NCBI RefSeq assembly: GCF_963678635.1
Contig: NC_087065.1
Coordinates: 28,909,254 to 28,973,253, forward strand
Length of the DNA: 64,000 bases
Source: Symsagittifera roscoffensis
Lineage: Eukaryota > Xenacoelomorpha > Acoela > Convolutidae
Direction of reading: 5' to 3'
Shown here piece by piece: positions 1 to 15,463 of this stretch. The position numbers were made by a program, and so were the translations under genes. The notes below the pieces were generated by a model, which worked only from the letters and a program-made list of their open reading frames with translations, searched no databases and had not been told where the DNA came from. The stretch's first letter is position 1. Each line of letters opens with the position of its first letter.

Positions 1-1109
1 TTCATACATTTTCCGACCAATAATTAAAAAATGATTTTACTATATTGCTCAACATTTCAGTGAGCTTTGATTATATACCAAATCTCATTAAAAGCTCATT
101 TGGCTCTATCTTTGATCAGTTTCAAATGATTCCTGAAAATCTTTAAATTTTGTCTCGAAAAATGCTTATCATACAGTTTTCTTATATGAAATTTATTTGA
201 TAAGCATTTTTTGATCAAAAATTGAAAATGAGTTTACTATGATGCTGAACATTTCAAAAAGCTCTGATTATATACCAAATCTCATAATAAGCTCATTCTA
301 CTCTACCTATGATCAGTTTCAAATGATTCCTGAAGTCTTTAATTTTTGTCTCAAAAAATGCTTATCATACAATTTTCATATATTGAAGTTTAATGATAAG
401 CTTTATTTTGAGCAGTTCAAAAAGCTCCGAATATACCAAATCTCATAATAAGCTCATTCGACTCTATCTATGAGCAGTTTTAAATGAATTTTGAAATCTT
501 TAATTTTTATCTCGAATAAAGCTTATCATACGTTTTTCATATATGAAAATTATATAATAGGCATTTTTTCGACCAAAAATTAAAAAATGATATCACTATA
601 ATGCTCAACTTTTCAAAAAGCTCTGAGTACATACCAAATCTCATAATAAGCTCATTCGACTCTACATATAATCAGTTTCAAATGATTACTGAAATTTTGA
701 ATTTTTTTCTCGAAAAATGCTTATCATACATTTTTCATATATTGAAATTTAATGATAAGCATTTTTTTGCCCAAAAAATAAAAAATGATTTTACTATAAA
801 GCTCAACATTTCAAAAAGCTCCGAATATACCAAATCTCATAATAAGCTCATTCGACTCTATCTATGAGCAGTTTTAAATGAATTTTGAAATCTTTAATTT
901 TTATCTCGATTAAAGCTTATCATACGTTTTTCATATATGAAAATTATATTATAAGCATTTTTTCGACCACAAATGAAAAAATGATATCCTTATAATGCTC
1001 AACATTTCAAAAAGCTCTGATTATATACCAAATCTCATAATAAGCTCATTTGGTTCCACCTATGATCAGTTTCAAATGATTCCTGAAATTTTTAAATTTT
1101 GTCTCGAAA

Positions 1110-2700
1110 AATGCTTATCATACGTTTTTCAATAATGAAAATTATCTGATAAGCTTTTTTTTGACCAAAAATTAAAAAATGATTTTACTATATTGCTCAA
1201 CATTTCAAAAAGCTTTGATTATATACCAAATCTCATAATAAGCTCATTCGACTCTACCTATGATCAGTTTCATATGATTCCTGAAGTCTTTAGTTTTATC
1301 TCGAAAAAAGCCTATCATACATTTTTCATAAATGAAAGTTTTATGATCAGCCTTTTTCTGACGTAAAATTAAATAATGATTTTACTAAAATGCTCAACAT
1401 TTCAAAAAGCTCTGATTATATACTAAATCTCACAATAAGCTCAATTGACTCTATCTATGAGCAGTTTTAAATGATTTTTGAAATCTTTAAATTTTATTCG
1501 AAAAATGCTTATCATACAGTTTTCATATATGAAAATTATATGATAAGCATTTTTTCGACGAAAATGAAAAAATGATATCACTATAATGCTCAACATTTCA
1601 AAAAGCTCTGAGTATATACCAAATCTCATAATAAGCTCATTTGGTTCCACCTATGATCAGTTTCAAATGATTCCTGAAATTTTTAAATTTTGTCTCGAAA
1701 AATGCTTATCATACGTTTTTCATATATGAAAATTATATTATAAGCATTTTTTCGACCACAAATGAAAAAATGATATCACTATAATGCTCAACATTTCAAA
1801 AAGCTCTGAGTATATACCAAATCTAATAATAAGCTCATTTGGTTCCACCTATGATCAGTTTCAAATGATTCCTGAAATTTTTAAATTTTGTCTCGAAAAA
1901 TGCTTATCATACGTTTTTCAATAATGAAAATTATCTGATAAGCTTTTTTTTGACCAAAAATTAAAAAATGATTTTACTATATTGCTCAACATTTCAAAAA
2001 GCTTTGTTTATATACCAAATCTCATAATAAGCTCATTCGACTCTACCTATGATCAGTTTCATATGATTCCTGAAGTCTTTAGTTTTATCTCGAAAAAAGC
2101 CTATCATACATTTTTCATAAATGAAAGTTTTATGATAAGCCTTTTTCTGACGTAAAATTAAATAATGATTTTACTAAAATGCTCAACATTTCAAAAAGCT
2201 CTGATTATATACTAAATCTCACAATAAGCTCAATTGACTCTATCTATGAGCAGTTTTAAATGATTTTTGAAATCTTTAAATTTTATTCGAAAAATGCTTA
2301 TCATACAGTTTTCATATATGAAAATTATATGATAAGCATTTTTTCGACGAAAATGAAAAAATGATATCACTATAATGCTCAACATTTCAAAAAGCTCTGA
2401 GTATATACCAACTCTCATAATAAGCTCATTGGACTCTACCTATGATCAGTTTCAAATGATTACTGAAATTTTGAATTTTTATCTCGAAAAATGCTTATCA
2501 TGCATTTTTCATATATTGAAATTTAATGAAAAGCATTTTTTTGCCCAAAAAATAAAAAAAAATGATGTTACTATAAAGCTCAACATTTCAAAAAGCTCCG
2601 AATATACCAAATCTCATAATAAGCTCATTCGACTCTATCGTTGAGCAGTTTTAAATGAACTTTGAAATCTTTAATTTTTATCTCGAATAAAGCTTATCAT
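1110..2700. repeat. Four-monomer higher-order repeat, two units
   Basis: A distinctive set of monomers is repeated 789 bp downstream. It includes TTCATAAATGAAAGTTTTATG followed by a CTGACGTAAAATTAAATAATG block. The landmark ATTTTTCATAAATG occurs at 1321 and 2110. The unit corresponds to four 197-bp monomers. A single copy of the same variant also occurs near 23049-23170, far outside this block. Confidence 0.8.
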
Positions 2701-3354
2701 ACGTTTTTCATATATGAAAATTATATAATAAGCATTTTTTCGACTAAAAATGAAAAAATGATATCACTATAATGCTCAACATTTCAAAAAGCTCTGAGTA
2801 TATACCAACTCTCATAATAAGCTCATTCGACTCTACCTATGATCAGTTTCAAATGATTACTGAAATTTTGAGTTTTTATCTCGAAAAATTCTTATCATAC
2901 ATTTTTCATATATTGAAATTTAATGATAAGCATTTTTTTGCCCAAAAAATAAAAAAAATGATTTTACTATAAAGCTCAACAATTCAAAAAGCTCCGAATA
3001 TACCAAATCTCATAATAAGCTCATTCGACTCTATCTATGAGCAGTTTTAAATGAATTTTGAAATCTTTAATTTTTATCTCGAATAAAGCTTATCATACAT
3101 TTTTCATATGTGAAAATTATATGATAAGCATTTTTTCGGCCAAAAATTAAAAAATGATTTTACTGTATTGCTCAACATTTCAAAAAGCTTTGATTATATA
3201 TCAAATCTCATTAAGAGCTCATTTGACTCTACCTATGATCAGTTTCAAATGATTCCTGAAATCTTTAAATTTTGTCTCGAAAAATGCTTATCATACATTT
3301 TCTTTTATGAAATTTATATGATAAGCATTTTTTGACCAAAAATTGAAAATAATT

Positions 3355-4900
3355 TTACTATGATGCTTAACATTTCAAAAAGCTCTGATTATATACCAAA
3401 TCTCATAATAAGCTCATTCGACTCTACTTATGATCAGTTTCAAAAGATTCCTGAAGTCTTTAATTTTTGTCTCTAAAAATGCTTATCATACAATTTTCAT
3501 AAATGAAAGTTATATGATAAGCATTTTTTCGACCAAAAATTAAAAAATTATTTTACTATATTGCTCAACATTTGGAAAAGCTCTGATTTTATACTAAACC
3601 TCAAAATAAGCTCAATCGACTCTATCTATGAGCAGTTTTAAATAATAACTGAAATTTTGAATTTTTATCTCGAAAAAAGCTTATCATACATTTTTCATTA
3701 TTGAAATTTAATGATAAGCGTTTTTTGCCAAAAAAAAAGATTTTATGTTAAAGCTCCTCATTTCAAAAAGCTCCGAATATACCAAATCTCATAAAAAGCT
3801 CATTCGACTCTGTCTATGAGCAGTTTTAAATGAATTTTGAAATCTTTAATTTCTATCTCGAATAAATCTTATCATACATTTTTCAAATGTGAAAATTATA
3901 TGATAAGCATTTTTTTGACCAAAAATTAAAAGATGATTTTACTATTTTGCTCAACATTTCAAAAAGCTTTGATTATATACCAAATCTCATAAAAAGCTCA
4001 TTTGACTCTACCTATGATCAGTTTCAAATGATTCCTGAAATCTTTAAATTTTGTCTCGAAAAATGCTTATCATACAATTTTCTTTTATGAAATTTATATG
4101 ATAAGCATTTTTTGACCAAAAATTGAAAATAATTTTACTATGATGCTTAACATTCCAAAAAGCTCTGATTATATACCAAATCTCATAATAAGCTCATTCG
4201 ACTCTACTTATGATCAGTTTCAAAAGATTCCTGAAGTCTTTAATTTTTGTCTCTAAAAATGCTTATCATACAATTTTCATAAATGAAAGTTATATGATAA
4301 GCATTTTTTTGACCAAAGATTAAAAAATTATTTTACTATATTGCTCAACATTTCAAAAAGCTCTGATTTTATACTAAACCTCAAAATAAGCTCAATCGAC
4401 TCTATCTATGAGCAGTTTTAAATGATAACTGAAATTTTGAATTTTTATCTCGAAAAAAGCTTATCATACATTTTTCATTATTGAAATTTAATGATAAGCG
4501 TTTTTTGCCAAAAAAAAAGATTTTATGTTAGAGCTCCTCATTTCAAAAAGCTCCGAATATACCAAATCTCATAAAAAGCTCATTCGACTCTGTCTATGAG
4601 CAGTTTTAAATGAATTTTGAAATCTTTAATTTCTATCTCGAATAAAGCTTATCATACATTTTTCATATGTGAAAATTATATGATAAGCATTTTTTCGACC
4701 AAAAATTAAAAGATGATTTTACTATTTTGCTCAACATTTCAAAAAGCTTTGATTATATACCAAATCTCATAAAAAGCTCATTTGACTCTACCTATGATCA
4801 ATTTCAAATGATTCCTGAAATCTTTAAATTTTGTCTCGAAAAATGCTTATCATACAATTTTCTTTATTGAAATTTATATGATAAGCATTTTTTTGACCAA
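3355..4900. repeat. Four-monomer higher-order repeat (~780 bp), two units
   Basis: Monomers with the rare features TCTCTAAAAATGC, GATAAGCGTTTTTTGCC and CTCCTCATTTC appear in the same order in two adjacent units offset by about 780 bp. Only a handful of substitutions separate them, so they are younger duplicates than the array average. Confidence 0.8.
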
Positions 4901-7900
4901 AAATTGAAAATGATTTTACTATGATGCTCAACATTTCAAAAAGCTTTGATTTTATACCAAATCTCATATAAAGCTCATTTGACTCTACCTATGATCAGTT
5001 TCAAATGATTCCTGAAAATTTTAATTTTTGTCTCGAAAAATGCTTATCATACATTTTTCTTTTATGAAAATTAAATCATAAGCTTTTTTTGACCAAAAAT
5101 TGAAAATGATTTTACTATGATGCTCAACATTTCAAAAAGCTCTGATTACAAACCAAATCCCATAACAAGCTCATTCGACTCTACCTATGATCAGTTTCAA
5201 ATGATTCCTGAAGTCTTTAATTTTGTCTCAAAAAATGCTTATCATACAATTTTCATATATGAAAGTTATATGATAAGCATTTTTTGACCAAAAATTAAAA
5301 AATGATTTTACTATATTGCTCAACATTTCAAAAAGCTCTGATTTTATACTAAACCTAAAAATAAGCTCAATCGACTCTATCTATGAGCAGTTTTAAATGA
5401 TTACTGAAATTTTGAATTTTTATCTCGAAAAATGCTTATCATACATTTTTCATATATTGAAATTGATATGATAAGCGTTTTTTTGACCAAAAATTAAAAA
5501 TGATTTTACTACATTTCTCAACATTTCAAAAAGCTATGATTATATACCAAATCTGAAATAATCTCAATCGACTCTACCTATCATCAGTTTCGAATGATTC
5601 CTGAAAATTTTAATTTTTGTCTCGAAAAATGCTTATCATACATTTTTCTTTTATGAAAATTAAATCATAAGCTTTTTTTTGACCAAAAATTGAAAATGAT
5701 TTTACTATGATGCTCAACATTTCAAAAAGCTCTGATTACAAACCAAATCCCATAACAAGCTCATTCGACTCTACCTATGATCAGTTTCAAATGATTCCTG
5801 AAGTCTTTAATTTTGTCTCAAAAAATGCTTATCATACAATTTTCATATATGAAAGTTATATGATAAGCATTTTTTGACCAAAAGTTAAAAAATGATTTTA
5901 CTATATTGCTCAACATTTCAAAAAGCTCTGATTTTATACCAAACCTCAACATAAGCTCAATCGACTCTATCTATGAGCAGTTTTAAATGATTACTGAAAT
6001 TTTGAATTTTTATCTCGAAAAATGCTTATCATACATTTTTCATATATTGAAATTTATATGATAAGCATTTTTTTGACCAAAAATTAAAAATGATTTTACT
6101 ATATTTCTCAACATTTCAAAAAGCTATGACTATATACCAAATCTCAAAATAATCTCAATCGACTCTACCTATCATCAGTTTCGAATGATTCCCAAAATCT
6201 TTAATTTTTGTCTCAGAAAATGCTTATCATACAATTTTCATATTTAAAAATTATATGATAAGCATTTTTTTCGACCAAAAATTAAAAAATGATTTTACTA
6301 TATTGCTCAACATTTCAAAAAGCTCTGATTTTATACCAAACCTCAACATAAGCTCAATCGACTCTATCTATGAGCAGTCTTAAATTATTTTTGAAATCTT
6401 CAATTTTCGTCTCAAAAAAAGCTTATCATACATTTTTCATACATGAAAATTATATGATAAGCATTTTTTCGACCAAAAATGGGAAAATGATTTTACTATA
6501 TTGCTCAACATTTCAAAAAGCTTTGATTATATACCAAATCTCATAATAAGCTCATTCGACTCTACCTATGATCAGTTTTGAATAATTAATGAAATCTTTA
6601 GTTTTAACTTGTAAAATGCTTATCATACATTTTTCATTTATGAAAATTATATGATAAGCCTTTTTTCGACGAAAATTTAAAAAATGACTTTACTATAATG
6701 CTCAACATTTCAAAAAGCTCCGAATATACCAAACCTCATAATAAGCTCAATCGACTCTATCTATGATCAGTTTCAAATGATTACTGAAATCTTTAAACTT
6801 TATCTCGAAAATTGCTTATCATACAGTTTTCATATATGAGAATTATATGATAAGCCTTTTCTCGACGAAAATTTAAAAAATGATTTTACTATAATGCTCA
6901 ACATTTCAAAAAGCTCTGATTTTATACCAAACCTCAAAATAAGCTCATTCCACTCTATCTTTGATCAGTTTCAAATGATTGCTGAAAACTTTAATTTTAT
7001 CTCGAAAAATGCTTATCATACATTTTTCATAAGAGAAAATTATATGATAACATTTTTTCGACCAAAAAATAAAAAATGATTTTACTATAATGCTTAACAT
7101 TTGAAAAAGCTCCGAATATACCAAACCTCATAATAAGCCCATTCGACTCTATCTATGATCAGTTTTGAATAATTACTGAAATCTTTAGTTTTAACTCGAA
7201 AAATGCTTATCATACATTTTTCGTAAGAGAAAATTTTATGATAACATTTTTTCGACGAAAATTTAAAAAATGAGTTTACTATAATGCTCAACATTTCAAA
7301 AAGCTCCGAATATACCAAACCTCATAATAAGCTCAATCGACTCTATCTATGATCAGTTTCAAAATGATTACTGAAATCTTTAAATTTGATCTCGAAAAAT
7401 GCTTATCATACAGTTTTCATATATGAAAATTATATGATAAGCCCTTTTTCGACGAAAATTTAAAAAATGATTTTACTATAATGCTCATCATTTCAAAAAG
7501 CTATGATTATTTACCAAATCTCATAATAATCTCATTCGACTCTACCTATCATCAGTTTCAAATGATTCCTAAAATCTTTATTTTTGTCTCAAAAAATGCT
7601 TATCATACATTTTTCATCAATGAAAGTTATATGATGAGCATTTTTTTGACCAAAAATTAAAAATGAGTTTTCTATAATGCTCAACATTTCAAAAAGCTCT
7701 GATTTTATACCAAACCTCAAAATAAGCTCATTCCACTCTACTTTGATCAGTTTCAAATGATTACTGAAAACTTTAATTTTATCTCGAAAATGCTTATCAT
7801 ACAATTTTCATAAAAGAAAATTATATGATAGACATTTTTTCGACCAAAAAACAAAAAAAGATTATAGTATAATTCCCAACCTTTCAAAAAGCTCCGAACA

Positions 7901-10900
7901 TAAAAAATCTCATAATAAGCTCATTCGACTCTACCTACGATCAGTTTTGAATGATTACGGAAACTTTAGTTTTTATCTCGAAAAATGCTTATCATACATT
8001 TTTCATTTAAGAAAATTATATGATAAGTTTTTTTTCGACCAAAAAATTAAAAATGATTTCACTATATTTCTCAACATTTCAAAAAGCTGTGATTTTATAC
8101 CAAACCTCAAAATAAGCTCAATCGACTCTATCTATGAGCAGTCTTAAATTATTTTTGAAATCTTCAATTTTCATCTCAAAAAAAGCTTATCATACATTTT
8201 TCAAACATGAAAATTATATGATAAGCATTTTTTCGACCAAAAATGGGAAAATGATTTTACTATATTGCTCAACATTTCAAAAAGCTTTGATTATATACCA
8301 AATCTCATAATAAGCTCATTCGACTCTACCTATGATCAGTTTTGAATAATTACTGAAATCTTTATTTTTGACTCGTAAAATGCTTATCATACATTTTTCA
8401 TTTATGAAAATTATATGATAAGCCTTTTTTCGACGAAAATTTAAAAAATGACTTTACTATAATGCTCAACATTTCAAAAAGCTCCGAATATACCAAACCT
8501 CATAATAAGCTCAATCGACTCTATCTATGATCAGTTTCAAATGATTACTGAAATCTTTAAACTTTATCTCGAAAAATGCTTATCATACAGTTTTCATATA
8601 TGAGAATTATATGATAAGCCTTTTCTCGACGAAAACTTAAAAAATGATTTTACTATAATGCTCAACATTTCAAAAAGCTCTGATTTTATACCAAACCTCA
8701 AAATAAGCTCATTCCACTCTATCTTTGATCAGTTTCAAATGATTGCTGAAAACTTTAATTTTATCTCGAAAAATGCTTATCATACATTTTTCATAAGAGA
8801 AAATTATATGATAACATTTTTTCGACGAAAATTTAAAAAATGAGTTTACTATAATGCTCAACATTTCAAAAAGCTCCGAATATACCAAACCTCATAATAA
8901 GCTCAATCGACTCTATCTATGATCAGTTTCAAAATGATTACTGAAATCTTTAAATTTGATCTCGAAAAATGCTTATCATACAGTTTTCATATATGAAAAT
9001 TATATGATAAGCCCTTTTTCGACGAAAATTTAAAAAATGATTTCACTATATTTCTCAACATTTCAAAAAGCTATGATTATATACCAAATCTCAAAATAAT
9101 CTCAATCGACTCTACCTATCATCAGTTTCGAATGATTCCTAAAATTTTTAATTTTTGTCTCAAAAAATGCTTATTATACAATTTTCATATATGAAAGTTA
9201 TATGATAAGCATTTTTTCGACCAAAAATTAAAAAATGATTTACTGTATTGCTCAACATTTCAAAAAGCTGTGATTTTATACCAAACCTCAAAATAAGCTC
9301 AATCGACTCTATCTATGAGCAGTTTTAAATGATTTTTGAAATCTTTAATTTTCATCTCGAAAAAAGCTTATCACACATTTTTTATTTATGAAAATTATAT
9401 GATAAGCGTTTTTTCGACCAAAAATGAAAAAATGATTTTACTATATTGCTCAACATTTCAAAAAGCTGTGATTATATACCAAATCTCATAATAAACTCAT
9501 TCGACTCTACCTATGATCAGTTTCAAATGATTCCTGAAATCTTTGATTTTTGTCTCGAAAAAGGCTTATCAAATAATATTCATATATGAAATTTATATGA
9601 AAAGCATTTTTTTGACCGCAAATTAAAAATGATTTCACTATAATGCTCAACATTTCAAAAAGCTATGATTATATACCAAATCTCATAATAAACTCATTCG
9701 ACTCTACCTATGATCAGTTTCAAATGATTACTGAAACTTTGAATTTTTATCTCGAAAAAAGCTTATCATACATTTTTCATATATTGAAATTTAAGGATAA
9801 GCATTTTTTTGCCCAAAAAATGAAAAATGATTTTACTATAATGCTTAACATTTGAAAAAGCTCCGAATATACCAAACCTCATAATAAGCCCATTCGACTC
9901 TATCTATGATCAGTTTTGAATAATAACTGAAATCTTTAGTTTTTATCTCGAAAAATGCTTATCATACATTTTTCATGTAAGAAAATTAAATGATAAGTTT
10001 TTTTTCGACCAAAAAATTAAAAATGATTTCACTATATTTCTCAACATTTCAAAAAGCTATGATTATATACCAAATCTCAAAATAATCTCAATCGACTCTA
10101 CCTATCATCAGTTTCGAATGATTCCTAAAATTTTTAATTTTTGTCTCAAAAAATGCTTATTATACAATTTTCATATATGAAAGTTATATGATAAGCATTT
10201 TTTCGACCAAAAATTAAAAAATGATTTACTATATTGCTCAACATTTCAAAAAGCTGTGATTTTATACCAAACCTCAAAATAGGCTCAATCGACTCTATCT
10301 ATGAGCGGTTTTAAATGATTTTTGAAGTCTTTAATTTTCATCTCGAAAAAAGCTTATCATACATTTTTTATTTATGAAAATTATATGATAAGCGTTTTTT
10401 CGACCAAAAATGAAAAAATGATTTTACTATATTGCTCAACATTTCAAAAAGCTGTGATTATATACCAAATCTCATAATAAACTCATTCGACTCTACCTAT
10501 GATCAGTTTCAAATGATTCCTGAAACTTTGAATTTTTATCTCGAAAAAAGCTTATCATACATTTTTCATATATTGAAATTTAATGATAAGCATTTTTTTG
10601 CCCAAAAAATGAAAAATGATTTTACTATAATGCTTAACATTTGAAAAAGCTCCGAATATACCAAACCTCATAATAAGCCCATTCGACTCTATATATGATC
10701 AGTTTTGAATAATTACTGAAATCTTTAGTTTTTATCTCGAAAAATGCTTATCATACATTTTTCATTTAAGAAAATTATATGATAAGTTTTTTTTCGACCA
10801 AAAAATTAAAAATGATTTCACTATATTTCTCAACATTTCAAAAAGCTATGATTATATACCAAATCTCAAAATAATCTCAATCGACTCTACCTATCATCAG

Positions 10901-12714
10901 TTTCGAATGATTCCTAAAATCTTTAATTTTTGTCTCAAAAAATGCTTATTATACAATTTTCATATATGAAAGTTATATGATAAGCATTTTTTTCGACCAA
11001 AAATTAAAAAATGATTTACTATATTGCTCAACATTTCAAAAAGCTGTGATTTTATACCAAACCTCAAAATAAGCTCAATCGACTCTATCTATGGGCAGTT
11101 TTAAATGATTTTTGAAATCTTTAATTTTCATCTCGAAAAAAGCTTATCATACATTTTTTATTTATGAAAATTATATGATAAGCGTTTTTTCGACCAAAAA
11201 TGAAAAAATGATTTTACTATATTGCTCAACATTTCAAAAAGCTGTGATTATATACCAAATCTCATAATAAACTCATTCGACTCTACCTATGATCAGTTTC
11301 AAATGATTCGTGAAATCTTTGATTTTTGTCTCGAAAAAGGCTTATCAAATAATATTCATATATGAAATTTATATGAAATGCATTTTTTTGACCGAAAATT
11401 AAAAATTATTTCACTATAATGCTCAACATTTCAAAAAGTTATGATTATATACCAAATCTCATAATAAACTCATTCGACCTACCTATGATCAGTTTCAAAT
11501 GATTACTGAAATTTTGAATTTTTATCTCGAAAAAGCTTATCATACATTTTTCATATATTGAAGTTTATATGAAAAGCATTTTTTTGACCGAAAATTAAAA
11601 ATGATTTCACTATAATGCTCAACATTTCAAAAAGCTATGATTATAAACCAAATCTCATAATAAACTCATTCGACTCTACCTATGATCAGTTTCAAATGAT
11701 TCCTGAAATCTTTTATTTTTGTCTGAAAAAGGCTTATCAAATAATATTCATATTTGAAATTTATATGAAAAGCATTTTTTTGACCGAAAATTAAAAATGA
11801 TTTTACTATAATGCTTAACATTTGAAAAAGCTCCGAATATACCAAACCTCATAATAAGCCCATTCGACTCTATCTATGATCAGTTTTGAATAATTACTGA
11901 AATCTTTAGTTTTAACTCGAAAAATGCTTATCTTACATTTTTCATTTATGAAGATTATATGATAAGCCTTTTTTCGACGAAAATTTAAAAAATGATTTTA
12001 CTATAATGCTCAACCTTTCAAAAAGCTCCGAATATACCAAACCTCATAATAAGCTCAATCGACTCTATCTATGATCAGTTTCAAATGATTACTGAAATCT
12101 TTAAATTTTATCTCGAAAAATGCTTATCATACAGTTTTCATATATGAAAATTATATGATAAGCCCTTTTTCGACGAAAATTTAAAAAATGATTTTACTAT
12201 AATGCTCAACATTTCAAAAAGCTATGATTATTTACCAAATCTCATAATAATCTCATTCGACTCTACCTATCATCAGTTTCAAATGATTCCTAAAATCTTT
12301 ATTTTTTGTCTCAAAAAATGCTTATCATACATTTTTCATAAATGAAAGTTATATGATGAGCATTTTTTTGACCAAAAATTAAAAATGAGTTTTCTATAAT
12401 GCTCAACAATTCAAAAAGCTTTGATTTTATACCAAACCTCAAAATAAGCTCATTCCACTCTATCTTTGATCAGTTTCAAATGATTACTGAAAACTTTAAT
12501 TTTATCTCGAAAATGCTTATCATACATTTTTCATTTAAGAAAATTATATGATAGACATTTTTTCGACCAAAAAATAAAAATGATTTTCTATAAAGTTTTA
12601 CATATCAAAAAGCTCCGAATATACCAAATCTCATAATAAGCTCATTCGACTCTATCTATGATCAGTTCTGAATGATTACTGAAACTGTAGTTTTTATCTC
12701 GAAAAATGCTTATG

Positions 12715-12795
12715 AATGATATACCAAACCTCAATCATATAATTTTCTTAATTGAGATTATTTTGAGATTTGGTATATAATCATAGTAGTTTAAA
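12715..12795. repeat. Inverted monomer fragment inside the satellite
   Basis: The segment around 12735-12792 reads in reverse. Its reverse complement contains CTATGATTATATACC and CCAAATCTCAAAATAATCTC, a block that is forward everywhere else (for example 12896-12935). The inverted piece is also joined to TTAAGAAAATTATATGA, which belongs to another part of the monomer. The normal order resumes at about 12805. This is the only strand switch noticed in the 24-kb array. Confidence 0.85.
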
Positions 12796-15419
12796 AACTT
12801 ATCATATAATTCAATTAAGAAAATTATATGATAAGTTTTTTTTCGACCAAAAAATTAAAAATGATTTCACTATATTTCTCAACATTTCAAAAAGCTATGA
12901 TTATATACCAAATCTCAAAATAATCTCAATCGACTCTACCTATCATCAGTTTCGAATGATTCCTAAAATCTTTACTTTTTGTCTCAAAAAATGCTTATTA
13001 TACAATTTTCATATATGAAAGTTATATGATAAGCATTTTTTTGACCAAAAATTAAAAAATGATTTACTATATTGCTCAACATTTCAAAAAGCTGTGATTT
13101 TATACCAAACCTCAAAATAAGCTCAATCGACTCTATCTATGAGCAGTTTTAAATGATTTTTGAAATCTTTAATTTTCATCTCGAAAAAAGCTTATCATAC
13201 ATTTTTTATTTATGAAAATTATATGATAAGCGTTTTTTCGACCAAACATGAAAAAATGATTTTACTATATTGCTCAACATTTCAAAAAGCTATGATTATA
13301 TACCAAATCTCATAATAAACTCATTCGACTCTACCTATGATCAGTTTCAAATGATTCCTGAAATCTTTGATTTTTGTCTCGAAAAAGGCTTATCAAATAA
13401 TATTCATATATGAAATTTAATGATAAGCATTTTTTTGCCCAAAAAATGAAAAATGATTTTACTATAACGCTCAACATTTCAAAAAGCTCCGAAAATACCA
13501 AATCTCATAATAAGCTCATTCGACTCTATCTATGAGCAGTTTTAAAGGAATTTTGAAATCTTTAATTTTTATCTCGAATAAAGCTTATCATACATTTTTC
13601 ATATGTGAAAATTATATGCTAAGCATTTTTTCGACCAAAAAATAAAAAATGATTTTACTATAATGCTTAACATTTCAAAAAGCTATGAATATACCAAATC
13701 TCAAAATAAAAGATTTTACTATAATGCCCAACCTTTCAAAAAGCTCTGATTATATACCATACCTCATAACAAGCTTCTTCCACTCTATCTATGATCAGTT
13801 TCAAATGATTCCTGAAATCTTTAATTTTTGTCTCGAAAAATGCTTATCATACAATTTTCTTATATGAAATTTATATGATAAGCATTTTTTTGACCAAAAA
13901 ATGAAAATGATTCTACTATGATGCTCAACATTTCAAAAAGCTCTGATTATATACCAAACCTCATAATAAGCTCATTCGACTCTACCTATGATCAGTTTCA
14001 AATGATTCCTGAAGTCTTTAGTTTTTATCTCGAAAAATGCTTATCATACAATTTTCATATATGAAAATTTCATGATAAGCATTTTTCTGACCTAAAATTA
14101 AAAAATGATTTTACTAAAATGCTCAACATTTCAAAAAGCTTTGATTATATACTAAATCTCATAATAAGCTCAATCGACTCTATCTATGATCAGTTTCAAA
14201 TGATTACTGAAATCTTCAAACTTTATCTCGAAAAATGCTTATCATACAGTTTTCATATATGAAATTTAATGATAAGCATTTTTTTGCCCAAAAAATGAAA
14301 AATGATTTTACTATAATGCTCAACATTTCAAAAAGCTCCGAAAATACCAAATCTCATAAGAAGCTCATTCGACTCTATCTATGAGCAGTTTTAAATGAAT
14401 TTTGAAATCTTTAATTTTTATCTCGAATAAAGCTTATCATACATTTTTCATATGTGAAAATTATATGCTAAGCATTTTTTCGACCAAAAATTAAAAAATG
14501 ATTTTACTTTATTGCTCAACATTTCAAAAAGTTTTGATTATATACCAAATCTCATAAAAAGCTCATTTGACTCTACCTATGATCAGTTTCAAATGACTCC
14601 TGAAATCTTTAATTTTTGTCTCGAAAAATGCTTATCATACAATTTTCTTATATGAAATTTATATGATAAGCATTTCTTTGTCCTAAAATTTAAAAAATGA
14701 TTTTACTATAATGCTCAACATTTCAAAAAGCTCTGATTATATACCAAATCTCATGATAAACTCAATCGACTCTATCTATGATCAGTTTCAAATGGTTACT
14801 GAAATCTTAAATTTTTATCTCGAAAAATGCTTATCATACAATTTTCATATATGAAATTTTTATGATAAGCATTTCTTTGTCCTAAAATTTAAAAAATGAT
14901 TTTACTATAAAGCTCAACATTTCAAAAAGCTCTGATTTTATACCAAACCTCACATTAAGCTCATTCCACTCTATCTGTGATCAGTTTCAAATGATTACTG
15001 AAAACTTTAATTTTATCTTGAAAAATGCTTATCATACTTTTTTCATTTAAGAAAATTATATGATAAACATTTTTTCGACCAAAAAATAAAAAAAGATTTT
15101 ACTATAATGCTTAACATTTCAAAAAGCCCCGAATATACCAAATCTCATAATAAGCTCATTCGACTCTATCTATGATCAGTTTTGAATGATTACTGAAATC
15201 TTTAGTTTTTAACTCGAAAAATGCTTATCATAAATTTTCATTTATGAAAATTATATGATAAGCATTTTTTCGACCAAAAAATTAAAAAAAGATTTTACTA
15301 TATTGCTCAACATTTCAAAAAGCGATGATTATATACCAAATCTCATAATAATCTCATTCGACTCTACCTATCATCAGTTTCAAATGATTCCTAAAATCTT
15401 TAATTTTCGGCTCAAAAAA

Positions 15420-15463
15420 TGCTTATCATACAATTTTCATATATGAAAGTTATATGATAAGCA
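15420..15463. repeat. Hairpin (inverted repeat) carried by each satellite monomer, representative copy
   Basis: Arms TGCTTATCATA (15420-15430) and TATGATAAGCA (15453-15463) are perfect 11-bp inverted complements. The 22-nt centre itself contains the 14-nt palindrome TTTCATATATGAAA. The same structure is visible in nearly every monomer, often with matched arms although the surrounding bases vary. It is the most symmetrical part of the repeat. Confidence 0.9.
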
